From positions 1 to 20,458 of the forward strand of contig CALDSN010000121.1 in the NCBI GenBank assembly GCA_937924555.1: a stretch of 20,458 nucleotides of DNA, written 5' to 3'. Each line of letters opens with the position of its first letter. Position 1 is the stretch's first letter. The notes beneath the pieces were generated by a model. The model worked only from the letters and a program-made list of their open reading frames with translations. It did no database searches and was not told the origin of the DNA. This DNA is from an uncultured bacterium (GTDB taxonomy: Bacteria > Cloacimonadota > Cloacimonadia > Cloacimonadales > Cloacimonadaceae). A program made the translations under genes and the position numbers. Positions 14,099-20,458 of the stretch are shown piece after piece.

Positions 14099-15215
14099 AT
14101 GGAATACGCAGATTACAAAAAAATAGCTAACGAATTGATTGACCAGATATCCGAGATTCGGAGGTTACTTTGATCCTGAACCAAAACATAAGGTTGCCAA
14201 TGAGTTAGAACAACTAATGAACGATCCCGGTTTCTGGAATGACCAGCAAAAAGCCAAAAGAATAAGTAAGCAACTAAGTCAATTACGGGAAGAAATCAGC
14301 CATATCAGTAAATTGGACAGGGTTAAGGAAGAACTTGAGACATACATCAGTTTCTTGGATGAAGATTTTCAGCAAAGTCTGTTTGATGAAGCTGTGGATG
14401 GTATTGAAAATATTAGAACCTTTATCGAGAAGGCTGAGATTGAATGTTACTTGAACGACAAGTACGATCACAATGATGCTTTGTTCACCATCCATGCGGG
14501 TGCTGGAGGTACTGAAGCTCAGGACTGGGCTGAAATGCTCCTGCGTATGTATGCTCATTGGGCAGAAGATAACAAGTTTACCTTTAACATCATCGATTCC
14601 CTCCCCGGAGAAGAAGCCGGATTGAAGAGCGTCAGTGTGGAAGTAGGTGGTAATTATGCTTATGGAATGCTGAAGAGCGAAATTGGTATCCACAGATTAG
14701 TTAGGATGAGTCCCTTTAATGCTCAAGGCAAACGTCAGACCTCATTTGCATCCGTGTTCGTGTATCCGGAATTTGATGATGATATCGAAGTGGATATTGA
14801 AGCCAAAGATTTGAAGATTGACACCTACCGTGCCAGCGGAGCAGGCGGTCAACATGTGAACACTACAGATAGTGCGGTTAGAATCACCCACTTACCAACT
14901 AATATTGTTGTCAGCTGCCAAAATGAACGCTCACAGATACAGAATCGTGAAAAAGCAATGGCAATACTGAAGAGCCGTCTTTATCAGTATTATGAGGAAC
15001 AACGCGAGGCTGAGAAGAAGAAGGTTGATAGCAGTAAGACCGAAATTGGATGGGGGAATCAAATTAGAAGTTATGTGTTTCAACCCTATCAGATGGTAAA
15101 AGATCACCGCACAAATTACGAAAGCGGTCAGGTGGATAAAGTTATGAATGGTGATTTAGATGGCTTTATCTACGCATGGTTAAAATATGCAGCATCTCAG
15201 AGGATTAATGGCTGA
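14099..15215 (+). CDS. prfB: Peptide chain release factor 2, expressed by programmed +1 frameshift
   Basis: Recognises UGA and UAA and triggers hydrolysis of the finished peptide. Translation starts at ATG 14099 (AAGGAAGG upstream), reads 24 codons and meets an in-frame TGA at 14171-14173; the ribosome slips +1 on CTT (14168-14170) and continues at GAT 14172. The joined product has 371 residues, the normal RF2 length. RF2 hallmarks follow: the SPF tripeptide in VRMSPFNAQGKRQTS reads the stop codon, and GAGGQHVN is the catalytic GGQ loop. The ATG at 14139, in the downstream frame, would give a false N-terminus with GGYFDPEP and should not be used. It is the first gene of a long operon; uppS overlaps its end. 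I did not find a convincing promoter upstream, although TTGACA occurs at 14042-14047. Confidence 0.95.
14159..14173 (+). promoter_or_regulatory. prfB programmed +1 frameshift site
   Basis: CGGAGG TTA CTT TGA: an internal Shine-Dalgarno (GGAGG, 14160-14164), 3 bases, the slippery CTT and the in-frame TGA reproduce the E. coli layout (AGGGGG TAT CTT TGA). Low RF2 slows termination at TGA and favours slippage, so RF2 controls its own synthesis. The base after TGA is T here, C in E. coli. Confidence 0.95.
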
Positions 15216-15951
15216 TACTGATTACAAAAAACTGATACCCCTTCTCAACAAAGATATCCTACCGACTCATGTTGGTATCATCATGGATGGGAACGGAAGA
15301 TGGGCAAAACAGAGAAGACGTCCCCATCTCTTCGGCCACCGAGCTGGGGCGAAATCCATCCGTGAAGTGGTTGAGCTTGGCGTGGAACTTGGCATAAGAT
15401 ACCTAACCTTCTACACATTCTCTACCGAGAACTGGAACAGACCTGTCGATGAGGTTAATGGATTATTGAAAATGCTGAAAGAGCAACTAAAGAAAGAGAT
15501 TCCGGAGTTGCATAAGCAAAACATTCTGGTGCAGTTTATCGGCAGTAGTGAAGGCTTAGACCCCACCTACTGGAATGAGATTAAAAGTATCGCTGCAATA
15601 ACCCAATATAACACCGGCATGACCCTTAACATTGCCTTTAACTATGGCGGTAGGCTGGAAGTTATTGATGGTATAAAAAAGTTGGTTGCGGAGAAAAGCA
15701 AAGCCGAGATTGCGGAGCTTAGCACGGATATGTTCGGGAATTACCTGTGGACAAAAGGGCAACCTGATCCGGATTTGATTATCCGTACCAGCGGAGAGAT
15801 GCGCTTGTCGAACTTTTTACTGTGGCAATCTGCATATTCGGAGCTGTATGTAACTGATACATTATGGCCTGATTTTACCAAAGTGGAGATGGTTAAGGCT
15901 CTGCTGGATTACCAGGCTCGCGAGCGAAGATTTGGAGGCAGAAAGAAATGA
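15208..15951 (+). CDS. uppS: Isoprenyl transferase (undecaprenyl diphosphate synthase)
   Basis: 247 residues from the chosen start. This cis-prenyltransferase adds isopentenyl units to farnesyl diphosphate to make the C55 carrier for peptidoglycan and surface glycans. HVGIIMDGNGRWAKQR holds the catalytic Asp of the MDGNGRWA motif; FGHRAGA, FSTENWNRP and RTSGEMRLSNFLLWQ are the other family blocks, the last with the C-terminal diphosphate-binding Arg/Ser. An in-frame ATG at 15187 would add 7 residues; the ATG at 15208 has AGAGG just upstream and is preferred. It overlaps prfB by 8 bases and cdsA by 4, so translation is coupled. The uppS-cdsA pair is the usual bacterial order. Confidence 0.95.
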   Translation: MADTDYKKLIPLLNKDILPTHVGIIMDGNGRWAKQRRRPHLFGHRAGAKSIREVVELGVELGIRYLTFYTFSTENWNRPVDEVNGLLKMLKEQLKKEIPELHKQNILVQFIGSSEGLDPTYWNEIKSIAAITQYNTGMTLNIAFNYGGRLEVIDGIKKLVAEKSKAEIAELSTDMFGNYLWTKGQPDPDLIIRTSGEMRLSNFLLWQSAYSELYVTDTLWPDFTKVEMVKALLDYQARERRFGGRKK

Positions 15952-16733
15952 CGGAAGTCCGAACCCGTATATTGGTATCTGCTGTCCTTGTTCCATTAGC
16001 TTTTTTTGCTCTATACTATGGAGGTTTTCCCCTAATCCTTGCTTTGGGAACGGTGGCATCATTGGGTTCCATAGAGTTTGTAACCATGATGAGAAAGGCA
16101 AATATTGGCATCACTTACATGTGGAGTTTTGTAAGTGTAGGGGCTTATCTGCTATTGGTTTATTCCGGGAAATACGACATCCTGATACTTTGGCTTGTAG
16201 TGTTTATCGCCATTGTGGAAGCACTCTTTAGTTGGGATCAGGACAGATCAGTTCCTAAGATTTTTGCCAGTTTATTTGGGACACTCTACACTGCCATATT
16301 CCCCGCAATGATAACCCGCATTGGCTTGGAAAATCCGGAGAAGAAAATTTTACTTGCCTTAATTGTGATGATCTGGATAGTGGACACAAGTGCCTACTTT
16401 GTAGGTGTGAGATTTGGTAAAAGACGCAATATCGTTGCGGTTAGCCCTCGCAAGTCCTTAGTGGGGTTTATCGCAGGCGGGCTTGCTCCTTGGCTTGTAT
16501 TGGTTATATTGTATATTGGGAACATTTATTTGTTACCTTGGAAGCAGCTGGTTCTTATTGCAGTTGCAGCCGGGATAGTTGGACAAATAGGTGATTTGGC
16601 AGAATCCATGCTAAAAAGGTTCTGCGGTGTTAAGGACAGTTCGAATCTTATCCCCGGTCACGGAGGGATATTGGATCGTTCTGATAGTATCCTGCTTGCA
16701 GGTTCATTTTTATACTGTGCTCTAAAATTTTAA
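15948..16733 (+). CDS. cdsA: Phosphatidate cytidylyltransferase
   Basis: 261 residues. An integral inner-membrane enzyme that makes CDP-diacylglycerol from CTP and phosphatidic acid, the precursor of phosphatidylglycerol and phosphatidylethanolamine. Multiple hydrophobic segments run through the protein (for example VLVPLAFFALYYGG, LLVYSGKYDILILWLVVFIA and LVLVILYIGNIYLL). The C-terminal signature SMLKRFCGVKDSSNLIPGHG followed by GILDR matches the CDP-alcohol cytidylyltransferase motif, with the conserved Lys, Asp and His. The start overlaps uppS by 4 bases (ATGA). Confidence 0.95.
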   Translation: MTEVRTRILVSAVLVPLAFFALYYGGFPLILALGTVASLGSIEFVTMMRKANIGITYMWSFVSVGAYLLLVYSGKYDILILWLVVFIAIVEALFSWDQDRSVPKIFASLFGTLYTAIFPAMITRIGLENPEKKILLALIVMIWIVDTSAYFVGVRFGKRRNIVAVSPRKSLVGFIAGGLAPWLVLVILYIGNIYLLPWKQLVLIAVAAGIVGQIGDLAESMLKRFCGVKDSSNLIPGHGGILDRSDSILLAGSFLYCALKF

Positions 16734-16752
16734 CTAAAGTGAGGTAAACACG

Positions 16753-18501
16753 ATGAAAAAAGCACTAACAACTATCATTATGTTGGCTGCAATTGTAGCC
16801 ATCTTCGGACAAGCAACTGGGTTATTCTTCTCGGAATACTTAGAGGGAAGTAGTAACAACAAGGCACTTGAAATCTATAACGGAACCGGAGTTCAAGTTG
16901 ACTTATCTGCCTACACTGTAAAACTCGGCTCCAATGGTGGAGAATGGAGCACTACTAATATTATCACTCTTACCGGGACATTGGATAATGGGCAGTGCTA
17001 CGTAATCGCAAATGCCGGTGCTAATGCGACAATTCTGGGCATTGCCGATGTTACATCTACTGTAACCTATTACAATGGAGACGATGCAGTTGGGTTGTTT
17101 AATGGAACTACTCTTATCGACATAATCGGTGTGTATCAAAGCGATCCTGGAACTGCTTGGGCCGTTGCCGGAACAGATGGAGCCACTCTGAACCATACTC
17201 TTATCCGCAAACCGAATGTTATACAGGGAAATCTGGATTTCATTTCTGGTGCTAGTACAAATGCTGACGATTCAGAATGGCTTGTTTTCGAACAGGATTA
17301 TATCAATGATCTGGGTATTCATACTTTCGATCCAAATGCAACTGATCCAGCTGCAACTCCAACTTTTAATCCCCCTGCAGGCGTTTATACTAGTGCTTTA
17401 AGCGTTTCTATTGCTTGTAGTACCCCCGGATCTCAAATCCGCTACACCACCAATGGTAGTGAACCTAACGCAACTTCCACCCTATACAGCAATCCACTAG
17501 CAGTCTCAACCACTACTACTTTGAAAGCCAAAGCGTTTGTCACGGGTATGGATCCTTCCTACACTGCTACTGCCACATATAGCTTTGCTACTGTTGTTGG
17601 CAGTTTAAGCGAGCTTAGACAAATGCCTGCGGATAACACTGTTTACTACCTTCCCAATCCCGTAATCCTTGCTTACAAGCAAAGCAACCGCAATCAGAAG
17701 TACGTGCAGGATGATGGCGCAGGTATCCTCATTGATGATACAGCAGGTGTTATCACTACCAACTATAATATTGGTGATGCCATTACCGGTCTTTCCGGAA
17801 GACTTACCCAATTCTTTGAGACTCTCCAATTCAATCCTGTTTCAAATCCCGGCCCTGCCACTTCAACAGGTAACAACCTAGTGATTCCTATTGTTACCAT
17901 TGCCGATTTGAACTCTGATATTGGTATCTATGCTTATCAATCCCGCGTTGTGTATCTTAATGATGTCCATTTCGATAACCCCACCGGAAATTATACCGTT
18001 AATCCATCAATCAATCTGGGCTTGTCAGATGATTCAGGTTCCATGACTTTCCGCACCACTTTCTGGGATGCAGATTATGTTGGAACCCCTGTTCACACTG
18101 GGACATTCAATCTTCAAGGTATCATTGCTCACTATCAATCCACTGTACAAATCACCCCTAGAATGTTAGCAGATTTCAATGCAGCTCCTCCCTCAGATAT
18201 TGAAGATGATGTTGTTACACCTGCCGGTGCAGCTCTTATTGGTAACTATCCTAATCCATTTAACCCTAATACCAATATCAGTTTCACTCTTGATAAAGCT
18301 GCTCCTGCTGATGTAATTATCTACAATCAAAAGGGACAAATTGTAAAGACCTTCAATGTTGCTCATGCTCCCCAAGGTGTAACAACTCTTAGCTGGAATG
18401 GAACTGATGATTCCGGTAAAAGTGTTACCAGTGGCGTTTACTTCTTCCGTTTAAAGACCGGAAGCTTCAGCAGCACCAAGAAAATGGTCTTAATGAAGTA
18501 A
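16753..18501 (+). CDS. Secreted multidomain surface protein (lamin-tail, chitobiase-C-like, C-terminal sorting domain)
   Basis: 582 residues. A signal peptide covers about 1-20 (MKKALTTII... IFGQA). Residues about 25-195 resemble the lamin-tail fold (FFSEYLEGSSNNKALEIYNG, DGATLNHTLIRKPN) often seen beside extracellular nucleases. Residues about 198-275 match the chitobiase/hexosaminidase C-terminal Ig-like repeat (TPTFNPPAGVYTS, IRYTTNGSEP). About 276-475 is beta-rich, possibly OB-like (YVQDDGAGILIDDTAG). The last 90 residues form a FlgD-like/type-A sorting domain (IGNYPNPFNPNTNISF, SGVYFFRLKTG, KKMVLMK), the usual C-terminal signal for surface export in FCB bacteria. No nuclease or glycosidase active site was seen, so it is probably a binding or scaffold protein. 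GAGG precedes the ATG; the gene is 19 bases after cdsA and in the same operon. Confidence 0.85.
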   Translation: MKKALTTIIMLAAIVAIFGQATGLFFSEYLEGSSNNKALEIYNGTGVQVDLSAYTVKLGSNGGEWSTTNIITLTGTLDNGQCYVIANAGANATILGIADVTSTVTYYNGDDAVGLFNGTTLIDIIGVYQSDPGTAWAVAGTDGATLNHTLIRKPNVIQGNLDFISGASTNADDSEWLVFEQDYINDLGIHTFDPNATDPAATPTFNPPAGVYTSALSVSIACSTPGSQIRYTTNGSEPNATSTLYSNPLAVSTTTTLKAKAFVTGMDPSYTATATYSFATVVGSLSELRQMPADNTVYYLPNPVILAYKQSNRNQKYVQDDGAGILIDDTAGVITTNYNIGDAITGLSGRLTQFFETLQFNPVSNPGPATSTGNNLVIPIVTIADLNSDIGIYAYQSRVVYLNDVHFDNPTGNYTVNPSINLGLSDDSGSMTFRTTFWDADYVGTPVHTGTFNLQGIIAHYQSTVQITPRMLADFNAAPPSDIEDDVVTPAGAALIGNYPNPFNPNTNISFTLDKAAPADVIIYNQKGQIVKTFNVAHAPQGVTTLSWNGTDDSGKSVTSGVYFFRLKTGSFSSTKKMVLMK

Positions 18502-18502
18502 C

Positions 18503-19405
18503 TTGATCTTAAGAAGCCATCTATATTGCTTTGTTGCCATACTGATATGGTCAAGCTTAGAGATAACCGGAAAGTTAGTTGGAGTAAGGATAGATCCCTT
18601 TACTCTTACAGCTTGGAGATTTCTGATTGGTGGTTTGGTATTATTACCAACCGCCATCAAACAAAGCAAAGTTAGCAAGCTTCAATATTCTAAAAGCAGC
18701 ATACTGCACATAGCAAGTTTGGGAATACTGAACGTATGTGTTAGTATGCTGCTTTTGCAATTATCCATTTTTTATGGTAAAGCTTCCCTAAGTGCTGTTA
18801 TCATGAGTATGAACCCAGTCTTCGTTACCTTTTTTGCCGCCATGCTCTTAAAGGAGCGACTCAAGAAAATGCAGATTACAAGTCTCTTCGTGGGGGTATT
18901 GGGTTTGACGTTAATGCTGCTTTTTGAAGCGGATTTGCATAAGCAAAACTACCTGAATCTTCCATTGGGTATCAGCTTAGCTATCGCCTCGTCTATGTTG
19001 TTCGGTGTTTGGACAGTTCTAACCAAAGCCGCTGTTAGCAAATTTGGCAATGTTGCCACCAACAGCTTTTCCTTCCTCTTCGGCAGTGTCATCCTTTTTG
19101 TTATTATGATTTGCGCAAATAAACCTTTATCTTTCCCGATTACATTGATTAACCTAAGCTTTATCGCATATTTAGGCTTAGTCATTACAGGCATAGCATA
19201 CCTGTTGTACTTTGAGGGAATGAAAGTGATCACCGCGTCCAGTGCTTCCGCTTATTTTATGGCAAAACCTCTGATTGCCCTCTGCTTATCCTACTTAATC
19301 TTGAAAGAGACAATTACGCTAAGCCAAAGCACGGGAGTAATCCTGATAGTTGCCAGCTTGGCACTTCCCTACCTGGCGAAGTTATGGAGCTTAGGCACAA
19401 AATGA
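18503..19405 (+). CDS. EamA-family (drug/metabolite superfamily) transporter
   Basis: 300 residues with about ten predicted membrane helices, a tandem pair of EamA domains. The first repeat includes FVAILIWSSLEITGK and the end-of-repeat pattern SLSAVIMSMNPVFVTFFAAM-LLKERL; the second ends with SASAYFMAKPLIALCLSYLI-LKETI. This matches DMT exporters of unknown substrate. No ATG lies near the start: the best is TTG at 18503, beginning 1 base after the preceding stop, so translation is probably coupled. Next to a glycosyltransferase it might move an envelope precursor, but substrate prediction in this family is unreliable. Confidence 0.85.
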   Translation: MILRSHLYCFVAILIWSSLEITGKLVGVRIDPFTLTAWRFLIGGLVLLPTAIKQSKVSKLQYSKSSILHIASLGILNVCVSMLLLQLSIFYGKASLSAVIMSMNPVFVTFFAAMLLKERLKKMQITSLFVGVLGLTLMLLFEADLHKQNYLNLPLGISLAIASSMLFGVWTVLTKAAVSKFGNVATNSFSFLFGSVILFVIMICANKPLSFPITLINLSFIAYLGLVITGIAYLLYFEGMKVITASSASAYFMAKPLIALCLSYLILKETITLSQSTGVILIVASLALPYLAKLWSLGTK

Positions 19406-20458
19406 AAAGGGTCATGTATATTACCGACCTATACCCGCATAAGCATAATCCTGCAGCAGGTATCTTTGTTAAACATCAGCTTGCTGAGTTATCCAAGCAC
19501 TGTCAAATCTATGTCTTGGCAACTTGTGACAAATACCATCTTGCCATTGAGCATGCAAATGAAGACAATATCACTGTCTGCCGTGCGTATTATCCCTATT
19601 GGCAAAAGTTCTTTTTAAGTTCCCTGTTCACCTACCCTCTTTTCGCCATGCCTGCAATGATAACCGCCCACCTTCGTTGGAAACCTGATATTATCCATGT
19701 TCATGATTACCGTCATGTCCCTGAATTAGTATGGTTAAGGCTTTGGCTAAGAGTAATTCATAAACCACAGTATCTTACTTTACATAATATCAGAACCCAC
19801 CCAGATAGATTAGGTGCGAACCCATTAAAATGGTTCTATAAGCAAGGCTTAAAACTTGCGCTACATGGTTGGACACATATCTTCACTGTCAATAGCCGTC
19901 TGGCAGATTGGGTCTATGAACAAGGATACACTAACGAGAGAGTTACAATCACAGGAAATGGCATCCACCCCTTTACTGCTTCTGACTCTGTTAACTTACC
20001 CATAAATGTCAGTAATGCAGAAGAAGGATGCTTCAAAGTTATCAGCGTGGGTAATCTCGTACCGGAGAAAGGGTTTGACCTTCTTATCAAAGCTGTTGGC
20101 AGATTGATCGCCCAATCTCTTGATATCCGTGTGTTGATTATTGGTGATGGCAGTGAAAGGCATGCATTATCACAACTGATAGATAAACTTCATCTTCAAG
20201 AACATATTCAACTTGCCGGAGTATTGCCGAATGATGTTGTCAGGAGTTACTATCCTCATTTCGACGCTTTCATCCTTCCCAGTTATAGCGAGTCTTTTGG
20301 TATCGTGTATATTGAAGCGATGTATGCGGGGATACCGGTGATTGGGATTGCAGGCGAAGGTGTTTCAGGATTATTTACTAACGGCACCGAAGCGCTTTTT
20401 GCGAAGCCTAAAGACTTGGATGACTTAACTAACACAATATTGCAACTTATATCAAATC
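19402..20458 (+). CDS. Glycosyltransferase family 4 protein, C-terminus cut by window end
   Basis: The frame is open from ATG 19402 to the last base (352 codons) with no stop, so the C-terminus is missing. The start overlaps the transporter stop by 4 bases (ATGA). It has the GT-B fold of GT4: the N-terminal domain opens with MYITDLYPHKHNPAAGIFVK, and the acceptor region contains PDIIHVHDYRHVPE. The C-terminal domain has VGNLVPEKGFDLLI, then IGDGSERHAL and the nucleotide-sugar signature SESFGIVYIEAM with the E-x7-E pair, followed by GIPVIG. It transfers a sugar from a nucleotide donor to a lipid-linked or surface glycan; donor and acceptor are unknown. Its place after uppS/cdsA suggests use of undecaprenyl-linked substrates. 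Confidence 0.9.
   Translation, partial: MKRVMYITDLYPHKHNPAAGIFVKHQLAELSKHCQIYVLATCDKYHLAIEHANEDNITVCRAYYPYWQKFFLSSLFTYPLFAMPAMITAHLRWKPDIIHVHDYRHVPELVWLRLWLRVIHKPQYLTLHNIRTHPDRLGANPLKWFYKQGLKLALHGWTHIFTVNSRLADWVYEQGYTNERVTITGNGIHPFTASDSVNLPINVSNAEEGCFKVISVGNLVPEKGFDLLIKAVGRLIAQSLDIRVLIIGDGSERHALSQLIDKLHLQEHIQLAGVLPNDVVRSYYPHFDAFILPSYSESFGIVYIEAMYAGIPVIGIAGEGVSGLFTNGTEALFAKPKDLDDLTNTILQLISN

Noticed and set aside
15645..15656. GGCGGTAG, identical to the ops/JUMPstart core recognised by RfaH, which would fit the NusG-like factor
   Set aside because: It lies inside the uppS coding sequence, encodes conserved YGGR, and is not in a leader of a glycan operon; a chance match.

Overview
The window looks like a chromosomal segment of a Gram-negative, probably anaerobic bacterium of the FCB superphylum. 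Candidatus Cloacimonadota or a close relative is my best guess. The reasons are a secreted protein ending in a YPNPFNP-type C-terminal sorting/FlgD-like domain, an OmpA porin with thrombospondin-3 repeats, an oxygen-sensitive hydroxylamine reductase/ferredoxin operon, and moderate-to-low GC content. The lineage is inferred from protein style alone; no rRNA is present.

Layout. (1) Positions 2-205 hold the 3' end of a sirtuin gene on the plus strand, closed by a hairpin at 226-252 that also serves the convergent operon. (2) Positions 266-7253 form a minus-strand block read from right to left: rpsO, terminator-like hairpin, pnp with a structured leader, hairpin, ahcY, a NusG-family specialised elongation factor, a GalE-like epimerase, and UDP-glucose dehydrogenase. 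The last four genes are 2-3 bases apart or overlap. (3) Positions 7322-8275 are mostly non-coding: a decayed four-helix-bundle (23S rRNA intervening-sequence-type) gene flanked by TTAAC-rich inverted repeats lies just downstream of ssrA (tmRNA, minus strand), and a strong DNA dyad sits between ssrA and the next operon. (4) Positions 8396-11797 are a minus-strand operon, tetR - ferredoxin-like protein - cupin - hcp, with its own sigma70-type promoter and terminator; it looks like a self-regulated nitrosative-stress module. (5) Positions 12247-13872 encode an OmpA-type porin on the plus strand, after an intergenic region of about 420 bases and followed by a strong terminator. (6) Positions 14099-20458 are a compact plus-strand operon: prfB with the classic programmed +1 frameshift, uppS, cdsA, a secreted multidomain surface protein, an EamA-family transporter, and a GT4 glycosyltransferase cut by the window edge.

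How it fits together. The right-hand operon combines translation termination, the undecaprenyl lipid carrier (UppS), CDP-diacylglycerol synthesis (CdsA) and surface/glycan functions. The left-hand block combines RNA turnover (PNPase with S15), S-adenosylhomocysteine recycling and UDP-sugar supply under a specialised NusG. I found no convincing new defence, CRISPR or mobile system. The points most worth a second look are the prfB recoding site, the pnp leader stem-loop, the position of the NusG paralog, the decayed gene next to ssrA, and the four-gene hcp operon.
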